Shown: positions 46,194 through 54,352 of the stretch, in pieces
Layout: each line of letters starts with the position of its first letter
How positions within the stretch are numbered: the stretch's first letter is position 1
DNA from: Brevibacterium marinum
Lineage (GTDB): Bacteria; Actinomycetota; Actinomycetes; Actinomycetales; Brevibacteriaceae
Direction of reading: 5' to 3'
DNA length: 64,000 bases
NCBI RefSeq assembly: GCF_011927955.1
Contig: NZ_JAATJN010000001.1
Location: forward strand, 2,914,001-2,978,000
The notes under the pieces: generated by a model
What the model saw: the letters and a program-made list of their open reading frames with translations, nothing else
Told to the model about the DNA's origin: nothing
The model's database searches: none
Position numbers and translations under genes: made by a program

Positions 46194-48002
46194 ATGAGCC
46201 CAGCGACCATGCCCCAGTCAACAACTCCCGTCGTCGGCTTCGAGGTCGACACGACGTCGTCGACGACCGATGTCTTCCTCGCGAAGGCCGCCGAAGATCC
46301 GAATCTGCCGCTGCTGGCCAATCCGGCCGAAGACGCGTGGACAGAGGTGAGCGCCGGCGAGTTCCGCACCCAGGCCAGGACGGCTGCCAAAGGACTCATC
46401 GCCTCCGGAGTCGAGGTCGGAGACCGCATCGCCATCTTCGGCCCCACCTCCTACGAATGGACTCTCAGCGACTACGCGGTGTGGTTCGCCGGTGGGATCT
46501 CCGTGCCGTTCTATGACACGTCCTCGGAGGATCAGCTGGCGTGGATGATCAAGGACGCAGCCGTCGGGCGCGGTCTCGTCAGCACCCGTGAGCATGCCGA
46601 CCGGGTCGAAGCCGCCGCAGCCTCCGCAGGTGTGGCCGCCCCGCAGCTGTGGATCTGGGACCAGGGCGCCTTCGCCGATCTCGAGGCCACCGGTCGGGAG
46701 ATCAGCGACGAGACCCTCGAAGCTCAGCGTTGCCAGGTCACGGGCGAATCGGTCGCCACGATCATCTACACCTCCGGAACGACGGGCAAACCCAAGGGCT
46801 GCGTCCTCACGCATGGAAATTTCGTCCAGACCGTTCAGGCCGCACAGGAGCAGATCCCAGACATCTTCACCGAAGGCATGCGCGCCCTGCTGTTCCTGCC
46901 GCAGGCACACGTCTTCGCCCGCTTCATCGAGGTCCTCTCCGTCAGCTCCGGGGCTCTTCTGGCCCACCAGTCCGACCTCACGAAGCTCACAGATGCGCTC
47001 AGCAGCTTCCGCCCGTCATTCATCCTCGGAGTTCCCCGCGTTTTCGAGAAGGTCTTCAACTCCGCACTCGCTCTGGCCGAATCGGGCGGCAAAGAGAAGA
47101 TATTCCGCAAAGCCGAACAGGTCGCGGTCGCCTATTCCAAGGCCATGGACGCGGACAAGATCCCGGCTTCGCTCAAACTGCAGCATGCGGTCTTCGACAA
47201 GCTGGTCTATTCGAAGCTCCGGTCGATCATGGGCAACAACGTCAGCGCCGCCGTCTCAGGAGGCGGGCCCTTGGGTGCTCACCTCGGCCATTTCTACCGG
47301 GGGGTCGGCCTCGTCGTGCTCGAGGGCTACGGCCTGACGGAGACGACGGCCCCGATCACCGTGAATGTTCCGGAGAAGGCCAAGATCGGCACCGTCGGCA
47401 TCCCCCTGCCCGGTGTGAGCGTGTCGATCGCACCCGACGGAGAGATCCTCGCCAAGGGCGTCCCGGTCTTCACCGAGTACTGGAACAACCCGAAGGCCAC
47501 CGAGAAGGAGTTCCACGACGGCTGGTTCGCCACCGGCGATCTCGGTTCGCTCGATGAGGACGGATATCTCACGATCAGCGGTCGCAAGAAAGAACTCATC
47601 GTCACGTCAAGCGGGAAGAACATCGCTCCGGCACCTCTGGAGGATGCTCTGCGCCGCCACCCTCTCGTCGGCCAGCCGGTCGTCGTCGGCGACAACCGGA
47701 AGTACATCTCGGCGCTCGTCTTCCTCGACTCGGAGATGCTGCCGACCTGGCTGAAGAACAACGGACTGCCGGAGATGGACCTGCGCCAGGCGTCGGCCGA
47801 CGAGACGGTGAGAGCCGCCATCGAGAAAGCAGTCGAAAACGTCAACAAGACGGTGTCGCGAGCGGAGGGCATCAAGAGGTTCACAATCCTGCCCGTCGAG
47901 CTCACCGAGGACAACGGGTACCTGTCGGCGAAGCAGTCGGTCAAGCGCCACATCGTCGGCAAGGACTTTGCCGACGAAATCGACGCCCTCTATGCCGACT
48001 GA
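46194..48002 (+). CDS. Long-chain acyl-CoA synthetase (AMP-binding)
   Basis: 602 aa. The adenylate-forming motifs are complete: IIYTSGTTGKPKGCVLTHGN (P-loop), GYGLTETTAPITVN, then DGWFATGDLGSLDEDGYLTI and GRKKELIVTSSGKNIAP. The length and sequence are close to the FadD15-type group. It activates fatty acids with ATP and CoA. The start has GAAGGAG 5 nt upstream. It is a single-gene unit divergent from leuS. Confidence 0.92.
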   Translation: MSPATMPQSTTPVVGFEVDTTSSTTDVFLAKAAEDPNLPLLANPAEDAWTEVSAGEFRTQARTAAKGLIASGVEVGDRIAIFGPTSYEWTLSDYAVWFAGGISVPFYDTSSEDQLAWMIKDAAVGRGLVSTREHADRVEAAAASAGVAAPQLWIWDQGAFADLEATGREISDETLEAQRCQVTGESVATIIYTSGTTGKPKGCVLTHGNFVQTVQAAQEQIPDIFTEGMRALLFLPQAHVFARFIEVLSVSSGALLAHQSDLTKLTDALSSFRPSFILGVPRVFEKVFNSALALAESGGKEKIFRKAEQVAVAYSKAMDADKIPASLKLQHAVFDKLVYSKLRSIMGNNVSAAVSGGGPLGAHLGHFYRGVGLVVLEGYGLTETTAPITVNVPEKAKIGTVGIPLPGVSVSIAPDGEILAKGVPVFTEYWNNPKATEKEFHDGWFATGDLGSLDEDGYLTISGRKKELIVTSSGKNIAPAPLEDALRRHPLVGQPVVVGDNRKYISALVFLDSEMLPTWLKNNGLPEMDLRQASADETVRAAIEKAVENVNKTVSRAEGIKRFTILPVELTEDNGYLSAKQSVKRHIVGKDFADEIDALYAD

Positions 48003-48137
48003 CCGCTGCTGCTGGGCTGATCGGCCCGCGAGTCGATCGGCGCTCGGCCGGTGATCCGGCCGAGGCATCAACGCGATCTCGTCAACAGCATCTGAACCCA
48101 GCGCCCCCACCGGCTTCCTGTGATTTCCGTCAAGACG

Positions 48138-48170
48138 TAAACTGGCACTTAGATAGTTGAAAATAGAACT
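48138..48170 (+). promoter_or_regulatory. AT-rich promoter/operator candidate for the hydroquinone-reductase-like gene
   Basis: TAAACT (48138-48143) fits a -10 box. It is followed at 48155-48170 by the short palindrome AGTT-N8-AACT in unusually AT-rich sequence, just before AAGGAG and the ATG at 48188. A repressor site is possible but unproven. Confidence 0.3.
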
Positions 48171-48187
48171 TTCCTAAGGAGATCACA

Positions 48188-49249
48188 ATGTCCGATGACA
48201 GCAGTCAGATGAACAGCTACGTGGCCAAGGGCGAGGCTTTCGACCGGGACACGAACTACATCGACGATCGGATCCTCGACGACTCCGACTCACGCTGGCC
48301 GGTCGAGCCCGGCCGCTACAGGCTCATCGCCGCCCGCGCCTGCCCATGGGCGAATCGCACGATCATCGTCCGCAGACTGCTGGGCCTCGAGGACGTCATC
48401 TCGATCGGCATGCCGGGACCGACGCACGATGCGCGGTCCTGGACCTTCGACCTCGATCCCGGCGGCGTCGATCCGGTGCTGGGCATCGAGCGGCTGCAGC
48501 AGGCCTTCTTCGCCCGGTTCCCGGACTATCCGCGCGGAATCACCGTTCCCGCCATGGTCGACATCGCCAGCGGTGCTGTTGTGACGAACGACTTCCCGCA
48601 GATCACCGAGGACTTCTTCACCCAATGGAAGCAGCATCACCGCGAGGGCGCTCCTGATCTCTGGCCCGAGGAGTCCCGGGACGAGATGGACAGGGTGATG
48701 CGCCTGATCTACACCGAGATCAACAACGGCGTCTACCGCTGCGGCTTCGCCGGCTCGCAGGAGGCCTACGAGGCCGCCTTCGACCGTCTGTTCACAGCGC
48801 TCGACACCATTGAGGAGCGTCTGAGCCATTCCCGCTTCCTCATGGGAGACTCCATCACCGAGGCGGACGTCCGGCTGTTCACCACTCTCGTCCGCTTCGA
48901 TCCTGTCTATTTCGGGCACTTCAAATGCAATCGACAGACGCTGAGGGACTTCGAGAACCTGTGGGGCTATGCGCGGGAGCTGTACCAGACGCCCGGCTTC
49001 GGTGACACGGTGGACTTCACTCAGATCAAACAGCACTACTACATCGTGCACACCGATGTGAATCCGACGCAGATCGTTCCCGAGGGCCCCGACCTCTCTG
49101 GCTGGCTCACGGCCCACGGCCGAGAGAAGCTGGGCGGTTCGCCCTTCGGCGAAGGCACCGCTCCCGGGCCTGTCCGAGCCGGTGAAGAGGTTCCGAAGGA
49201 GCACACCGCGGCGGCGTGGCTGGATCAGTCGGCCCGATGCGAGGGCTGA
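48188..49249 (+). CDS. Glutathionyl-hydroquinone reductase-like (xi-class GST)
   Basis: 353 aa. The N-terminal thioredoxin-like domain carries the active-site ARACPWANR motif (catalytic Cys in CPWA). A GST-C domain follows (FLMGDSITEADVRLFTTLVR), and the conserved HYY near the end (QIKQHYYIVH) is a family signature. In proteobacteria these enzymes reduce glutathionyl-hydroquinones. Actinobacteria generally use mycothiol instead of glutathione, so the physiological thiol here is probably mycothiol; that is inference. AAGGAGATCACA precedes the ATG. Confidence 0.9.
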   Translation: MSDDSSQMNSYVAKGEAFDRDTNYIDDRILDDSDSRWPVEPGRYRLIAARACPWANRTIIVRRLLGLEDVISIGMPGPTHDARSWTFDLDPGGVDPVLGIERLQQAFFARFPDYPRGITVPAMVDIASGAVVTNDFPQITEDFFTQWKQHHREGAPDLWPEESRDEMDRVMRLIYTEINNGVYRCGFAGSQEAYEAAFDRLFTALDTIEERLSHSRFLMGDSITEADVRLFTTLVRFDPVYFGHFKCNRQTLRDFENLWGYARELYQTPGFGDTVDFTQIKQHYYIVHTDVNPTQIVPEGPDLSGWLTAHGREKLGGSPFGEGTAPGPVRAGEEVPKEHTAAAWLDQSARCEG

Positions 49250-49252
49250 GCC

Positions 49253-49999
49253 TCAGCTCTCGCCGGAATCGGTCCGACCGTCGGTCCGATCCGCTGCGCT
49301 GTCGGCGGTGCCCGCGGCTTTCCGCCGACGACGCTTGCGCACCTTGAGCACGATCCACGCGATGACGAAGACGATCACCGCAGCGATGACGACCTGCTGG
49401 AAGTAGCCGGCATAGGTCTCGACGATCGACCAGTTCTCCCCCAGGAAGAAGCCGGCAACGATGAGGATGCTGTTCCAGATCGCACTTCCTGCGGTCGTGA
49501 GCAGCACGAACTTCACGATCGACATGTCCCGCATGCCGGCGGGTATGGAGATCAGTGAACGGAAGATCGGGACCATCCGCCCGAAGAACACGGCTTTGTC
49601 ACCGTGTCTGTCGAACCATGCGACCGTCTTGTGCACGTCATCGACATCGACCAGGGGCATCTTCACGGCGATGCGGGCGATGCGCTCGAGACCGATCCAC
49701 TTTCCCAGCGCCCACAGCAGGATGGCACCGACGACGGAGCCGATGGTGGCGAAGAGGATCGCAATGAAGATATTCATGCTCCCCTGGCTGGAGGTGAAGC
49801 CTGCCAAGGGAAGCACCAGCTCACTGGGAATCGGCGGGAAGATGTTGTCCATGAAGACGAGGAATCCGACTCCCAGCGGTCCCAGTGTCTCCATGAGTGC
49901 CACGGCCCAACCGGAGAATCCGCCGAGCGTCGCGCCGGCTCCGGAACCCGCGGAGAGCATCAGATCGGCGGACTGGGCTGTCGAGAATGGAGTCGGCAT
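49253..49999 (-). CDS. DedA family membrane protein
   Basis: 248 aa from the ATG at 49999; a TTG two codons upstream is the longer option. The family motifs are visible: FMDNIFPPIPSELVLPLAGF and FFGRMVPIFRSLISIPAGM (the conserved F/Y-GRxxPxxR). Membrane helices span about 30-220, and the C-terminus is basic then disordered. DedA/SNARE-associated proteins are implicated in undecaprenyl-phosphate flipping and membrane homeostasis. It is convergent with the hydroquinone-reductase-like gene, with 3 bases between the stops. Confidence 0.93.
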   Translation of the reverse strand: MPTPFSTAQSADLMLSAGSGAGATLGGFSGWAVALMETLGPLGVGFLVFMDNIFPPIPSELVLPLAGFTSSQGSMNIFIAILFATIGSVVGAILLWALGKWIGLERIARIAVKMPLVDVDDVHKTVAWFDRHGDKAVFFGRMVPIFRSLISIPAGMRDMSIVKFVLLTTAGSAIWNSILIVAGFFLGENWSIVETYAGYFQQVVIAAVIVFVIAWIVLKVRKRRRRKAAGTADSAADRTDGRTDSGES

Positions 50000-50006
50000 A
50001 GTCAAA

Positions 50007-50012
50007 AGTCTA
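50007..50012 (-). promoter_or_regulatory. Likely -10 box (TAGACT) for a leaderless dedA transcript
   Basis: On the minus strand TAGACT ends 7 nt before the ATG at 49999. A second copy of AGACTTTTGA lies just upstream as a short direct repeat. Confidence 0.45.
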
Positions 50013-50069
50013 GATTCAAAAGTCTGGATCAGGGGCGCGGCCCACCCCTTTCAGCACCCTCCCAGCGGT

Positions 50070-50075
50070 TAGTGT
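50070..50075 (+). promoter_or_regulatory. Possible -10 box (TAGTGT) for the YihY gene
   Basis: TAGTGT lies about 40 bases before the GTG at 50116, which has GAAGGAG as its ribosome binding site. Confidence 0.35.
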
Positions 50076-50115
50076 TGAAACAGTCACCCGCGGGTCAAGA
50101 TCGAAGGAGCACGAA

Positions 50116-51156
50116 GTGGCACCAGCCAAAGTACTGGCCTCACGCAACACGGTCGCAGAAGTCGGCCATTCTGCCATCACTCAGCCGGGACCCGCCCATC
50201 TCATGCGCGCCGTCAAGCGCTTCGGCGAGCGACTGGGCAACCAGTTCGGCGCGGCCATCACCTATTTCCTGGTCCTGGCGGTGATGCCCATTGCGATGTT
50301 CACCTTCGCAAGTCTGGGATTCGTCCTCGATGTCCTCAAGCCGGAGCTCCTCCCTGTCGTCGTCGATCAGATCGAGACCCAGGTCGGCGGAAACTCCTCG
50401 CTGACAGAACAGCTGGAGAGCTTCCTCACCAGCTGGCAGTCGGTCGGGATCATCGCCATTCTTGCGGCTCTCTACACGGGGCAGGGATTCATCGGCAACC
50501 TCGGCGCCGCGGTGCGCGCTCAGCTGCACGCGGACTTCGACGATGTCGTCCCCGATAAGTCGTTCGTCAAGAAGATCCTCAACAACGTTGCCACGCTCCT
50601 GGGACTCATCATCGGGCTGCTGCTCACAGTGGCCCTGACCATCGTCGGCACCGGACTGGGCTCGATCATCACCGACGAGCTCAACCTCGGCGGTTTCGGT
50701 TCGCTGGTCATCAGAGTCGTGCCCTTCATCATCACCCTCGGCGCCGCATGGCTGATCTTCATGTTCCTGTTCACCATGCTGCCCGATCACCCGGTCGGGA
50801 AGAGAGCGAAGATCAGAGGTGCGCTCATCGGCGCCGTGGCCTTCACCATCCTCCTCAATCTCGCCACCGTCCTCGTCGACATCTTCTCCGGCAACAAGGC
50901 GGCCGGGGTGTTCGGATCGATCATCGCGATCATGCTGACGATGAACATCTTCGCGCGCATCATCCTCTTCGTCGCGGCTTGGATCGGCACCGCGACCCCA
51001 CCGCGTCCGCAGGAGGAGCCCTCCCCCGAATATCGTTTCGTCGAACCGAAGGTCCAGGCCCAGAGCCTCGGCGCATTGTTGGCCGGTGCCGGCATCATCA
51101 CTCTCACGCTGCTCGGATTCCGGCGCTTCGACGAGAGCCGGACAGATCGCGGGTAG
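50116..51156 (+). CDS. YihY/virulence factor BrkB family membrane protein
   Basis: 346 aa starting at GTG. About six membrane helices are visible (AITYFLVLAVMPIAMFTFAS; ATLLGLIIGLLLTVALTIVG; VIRVVPFIITLGAAWLIFMF). The early RFGERLGNQFGAAITYF matches the family start, and the loop TMLPDHPVGKRAKIRGALIG its conserved centre. Function is unknown; the old RNase BN label is wrong. It is followed at 53 bases by gapB. Confidence 0.9.
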   Translation: MAPAKVLASRNTVAEVGHSAITQPGPAHLMRAVKRFGERLGNQFGAAITYFLVLAVMPIAMFTFASLGFVLDVLKPELLPVVVDQIETQVGGNSSLTEQLESFLTSWQSVGIIAILAALYTGQGFIGNLGAAVRAQLHADFDDVVPDKSFVKKILNNVATLLGLIIGLLLTVALTIVGTGLGSIITDELNLGGFGSLVIRVVPFIITLGAAWLIFMFLFTMLPDHPVGKRAKIRGALIGAVAFTILLNLATVLVDIFSGNKAAGVFGSIIAIMLTMNIFARIILFVAAWIGTATPPRPQEEPSPEYRFVEPKVQAQSLGALLAGAGIITLTLLGFRRFDESRTDRG

Positions 51157-51165
51157 GCGACGCGT

Positions 51166-51171
51166 TAGACT
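51166..51171 (+). promoter_or_regulatory. Possible -10 box (TAGACT) for gapB
   Basis: TAGACT lies about 39 bases before the TTG start at 51210, giving a leader that includes GAGGAG. No clear -35 is present. Confidence 0.35.
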
Positions 51172-51209
51172 GGGCGGGAATTCGCCAACTGATCGAGGAG
51201 ACACGACCT

Positions 51210-52637
51210 TTGACTGATGCAACGACGGCTCGCCTGAACGAATGGGCGAAGAAGCAGACTGCCGCCGAAGAACTCATCCCACTGACCGGCCGACTGTACC
51301 GTGAAAACGACGTGCTGCTGACCCTGTTCGGCCGTTCGCTGCTGAATAAGTCGGTGACCGGAATGATCAAGGCTCACCGCTACGCCCGCCATTTCCTCGG
51401 TGAGGACCTCGACATCGAGGTGACACTCAAGGTCGTCCGCGCTCTGAGCGAGCTCGATCTCGGCGCGGCCCGCATCGACCTGGGCCGCCTCATCCAGAAG
51501 CTCGACGAGCAGTCCGCATCCGTCGAGGACTTCGTCTCCACGGAGCTGACCTCGATCGCCGGTGCCAATGCCGAAGAAGGCGCCGTCCGCGACATCGTCC
51601 TCTACGGTTTCGGCCGCATCGGCCGGCTGCTCGCCCGTATCCTCATCGATCGCGCCGGTGGCACCGGCATGCGGCTGCGTGCGGTCGTCGTCCGCAAGGG
51701 CAGTGAGGACGATATCGTCAAGCGTGCCTCCCTGTTGCGACGTGATTCCGTGCACGGCAAGTTCGACGGCAGCATCGTCGTCGATGAGGAGGCTGACACG
51801 ATCCAAGCCAATGGCACTCTGATCCAGGTCATCTATTCCGATGATCCCTCACAGGTCGACTACACGGAGTACGGCATCGACGATGCGATCATCGTCGACA
51901 ACACCGGAAAGTGGCGCGACGAGGAGGGACTGTCGAAGCACCTGGCCTGCCCCGGCGCTTCGAAGGTGATCCTCACCGCTCCGGGCAAGGGCGAGGTCAA
52001 GAACATCGTCTACGGTGTCAACGACGCGGCCATCCTCGAGTCCGACACCGTGATGTCCGCCGCATCGTGCACCACGAACGCGATCACACCGGTGCTCAAG
52101 GCTCTCCATGACAAATACGGAGTCCGCAACGGTCACGTCGAGACGGTCCACTCGTTCACCAACGACCAGAACCTCATCGACAACTTCCACAAGGGCTCGC
52201 GGCGTGGCCGCGCCGCCGGCCTGAACATGGTGCTCACGGAGACCGGAGCCGCCAAAGCGGTGGCGAAGGCCCTGCCCGAACTCAAGGGCAAGCTCTCGGG
52301 CAATGCCATCCGCGTTCCCACACCGAATGTGTCGATGGCGATCCTCAATCTCAACCTGGACGCGACCACGACCGTCGAAGAGCTCAACGCATTCCTCCGC
52401 GAGACCTCGATGAATTCGTCGCTGCGCAACCAGATCGACTACATCTCCTCCCCCGAGCTCGTCTCCACCGACCTCGTCGGATCGAAGCGCGCCGGCGTCG
52501 TCGACGGACTGGCCACCATCGTCGACGACGACCGTGTCGTCGTCTACGTCTGGTATGACAACGAGTTCGGCTACAGCTGCCAGGTCATCCGCTGCGTGGC
52601 GAAGATGGCCGAGGTCGACGTCCCCGCCTTCCCCTGA
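51210..52637 (+). CDS. gapB: Glyceraldehyde-3-phosphate dehydrogenase, long GapB type
   Basis: 475 aa from a TTG start with GAGGAG 9 nt upstream; a longer in-frame reading begins inside the YihY gene. Residues 1-127 are an extra helical domain absent from glycolytic Gap. The Rossmann start is VLYGFGRIGRLLARIL, and the catalytic Cys is in SAASCTTNAITP (Cys287). At the end of the second Rossmann strand the acidic residue that selects NAD is replaced by RKG, which suggests NADP use. It resembles the gluconeogenic GapB of Corynebacterium glutamicum (about 480 aa). Confidence 0.93.
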   Translation: MTDATTARLNEWAKKQTAAEELIPLTGRLYRENDVLLTLFGRSLLNKSVTGMIKAHRYARHFLGEDLDIEVTLKVVRALSELDLGAARIDLGRLIQKLDEQSASVEDFVSTELTSIAGANAEEGAVRDIVLYGFGRIGRLLARILIDRAGGTGMRLRAVVVRKGSEDDIVKRASLLRRDSVHGKFDGSIVVDEEADTIQANGTLIQVIYSDDPSQVDYTEYGIDDAIIVDNTGKWRDEEGLSKHLACPGASKVILTAPGKGEVKNIVYGVNDAAILESDTVMSAASCTTNAITPVLKALHDKYGVRNGHVETVHSFTNDQNLIDNFHKGSRRGRAAGLNMVLTETGAAKAVAKALPELKGKLSGNAIRVPTPNVSMAILNLNLDATTTVEELNAFLRETSMNSSLRNQIDYISSPELVSTDLVGSKRAGVVDGLATIVDDDRVVVYVWYDNEFGYSCQVIRCVAKMAEVDVPAFP

Positions 52638-52668
52638 GCTCGGAGACCTTATCTCCTGATCGTCTGCA

Positions 52669-52702
52669 GAAGCGCCCGCGGCCCAACGGCCGCGGGCGCT
52701 TC
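52669..52702 (+). terminator. 15-bp perfect hairpin after gapB
   Basis: Arms at 52669-52683 and 52688-52702 pair perfectly around a CAAC loop, 32 bases after the gapB stop. No U-tract follows. Confidence 0.75.
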
Positions 52703-52790
52703 GCTGTCCGGCGGGCGCTTCACTTTCGGGTTCGTCGCGCGTGGCCGACTGCACGAGCACGGCCGCTCTCCGGCCCGATCCCGATCTGGG

Positions 52791-53390
52791 CTAGGTCCTG
52801 TCCTCGTCGCTGCGTTCCCGCTCCATCGCGTCATGGAGCCAGATCGGGGTGAAGCGGTGGAATCGTCGAGCCAATTCGTCATCGCTGTCGAGGATCACGG
52901 CGAATCTGTCATCACCGCTCGAGAGTTCATTCGCCCAAATCGGTCCCAGGCAGGCCAAGAGGGCACAGGCGAGGACGACCGCGACTGCCAGGATGGGAGT
53001 CGTCGAGTACAGCATCCATCCGAACAGGAGTCCGAGCACTGCGAAGCCGATCGCCACGGCCATGCCCGCATTGCGGGTTCTGGGGGCACGGGCGCGTGCC
53101 GGCCGGGCGGACGCAATGGAGTCGAGGACGTCGCGGTTGATCCGCGTCCAGGCGATGATCGCCCCCAGCGCACACACGATTCCGATCATGATCAGGCTGA
53201 ATGCGGAGAACAGCAGCACCGTGTCGACTCGAGTCCCCTGCGCCTGCATCGCCGCTCCGAGACCGGCGACGAGCATGGCGAGGGCAAGCACCAGCATGCT
53301 CAGAAGTCGCGCTCTGCGCACCGCGATGAGTTCGCTGAGGACTTGGGCCAGCAGCGCCCGCTGAGCAGCATGCTCTGACTGCTCGCTCAT
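52791..53390 (-). CDS. Four-helix membrane protein of unknown function
   Basis: 199 aa. Hydrophobic segments lie at about 29-50 (LLSMLVLALAMLVAGLGAAM), 57-80 (LLFSAFSLIMIGIVCALGAI), 109-128 (MAVAIGFAVLGLLFGWML) and 130-150 (PILAVAVVLACALLACLGPI). The soluble C-terminus is charged (FAVILDSDDELARRFHRFTP). No domain is recognised. It is last in the TetR-MFS-dehydrogenase run; its start overlaps the dehydrogenase stop by 4 bp, so co-expression is likely. Confidence 0.75.
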   Translation of the reverse strand: MSEQSEHAAQRALLAQVLSELIAVRRARLLSMLVLALAMLVAGLGAAMQAQGTRVDTVLLFSAFSLIMIGIVCALGAIIAWTRINRDVLDSIASARPARARAPRTRNAGMAVAIGFAVLGLLFGWMLYSTTPILAVAVVLACALLACLGPIWANELSSGDDRFAVILDSDDELARRFHRFTPIWLHDAMERERSDEDRT

Positions 53391-54352
53391 CGTACGTATC
53401 CGACGGCCTTGTCGACCGTGTGCGGGAATGCCTCACCAGCGGTGTGCTTATCGAACAGCTCGACGAACTGATCGGCCAGGCGCGTGCGCCATCCGTCCGT
53501 GTCTCCGCTCATGTGCGGAGTGACGATGACATTGTCGGCTTGCCACAGCGGGTGGTCGGACGGAAGGGGCTCCTCATCGAAGACGTCGAGGCCGGCGCCC
53601 GAGATCTGACCCGTTTCCAGGGCGCTGACGAGGTCGGACGTGACCACGCTCTCGCCGCGACCGACGTTCACGAAGAAGGCGCTCGACTCCATGGCGGCGA
53701 ACACCTCGGCGTCGATGAGATTCGTCGTCTCCTCGGTCAGCGGTGCGATGTTGATCACCCAGTCCACCCCGGTCAGATGCGAGCTCAGCTGTGCCGAGTC
53801 GATGACGTTGCCGAAGTCCGCATCCCCGGTCCTCCCATGGCTGCCCGCACCGGCGACGTTGACGTCGAGGGCGCTGAGCACCCCGGCGATCTCCCGACCG
53901 ATCGAACCGGTGCCCACGATCATGGCGTTCGATCCGGCAAGATTCTTCGTCGGCCGACGGTTCCAGGTGGACGTACGCTGATCCTCGAGCGAACGCAGCG
54001 AATTCTTCGCATGGATGAGGATGTAGTTGAGCACGAATTCCGCGATCGGGCGGTTGAAGATCCCACGGGCATTGGTGACGACGACGTCCGAGGCCGCGAG
54101 CTCATCGAACAGAAGGGAATCGACGCCGGCCGCTGCCGCATGGATCCACTTCAGACTGTCCGCGCGTGAGAATTCGCTGCGCAGCGCCCTGGAGAAGAAA
54201 TCCCAGAGGAGGAGAACATCGGTGCCGGGCAGCGCTGAACCGAGCTCATCGGCCTCGACGACCCGAAGTTCGACACCTTCTCTGCGACCGAGGTCAGCCA
54301 GCTGGTCGGGAATCTCCGTCCCGGGGGCGTTGAGCAATGTCAGTACCGTCAT
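53387..54352 (-). CDS. D-isomer-specific 2-hydroxyacid dehydrogenase
   Basis: 321 aa. The NAD-binding motif is MIVGTGSIGREIAGVL (GxGxxG), and the catalytic triad is visible as Arg in NVGRGE, Glu in LDVFDEEPL and His in VTPHMSG. Family members reduce or oxidise 2-keto/2-hydroxy acids; the substrate is not predictable. Its first 59 bases overlap the end of the MFS gene in another frame. It lies inside a TetR-controlled efflux operon, suggesting a role related to the exported compound. Confidence 0.9.
   Translation of the reverse strand: MTVLTLLNAPGTEIPDQLADLGRREGVELRVVEADELGSALPGTDVLLLWDFFSRALRSEFSRADSLKWIHAAAAGVDSLLFDELAASDVVVTNARGIFNRPIAEFVLNYILIHAKNSLRSLEDQRTSTWNRRPTKNLAGSNAMIVGTGSIGREIAGVLSALDVNVAGAGSHGRTGDADFGNVIDSAQLSSHLTGVDWVINIAPLTEETTNLIDAEVFAAMESSAFFVNVGRGESVVTSDLVSALETGQISGAGLDVFDEEPLPSDHPLWQADNVIVTPHMSGDTDGWRTRLADQFVELFDKHTAGEAFPHTVDKAVGYVR

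Noticed and set aside
50748..51209. N-terminal extension of the gapB frame into the YihY gene
   Set aside because: The extension overlaps a clear membrane-protein gene and has no conservation; TTG at 51210 has GAGGAG in front.
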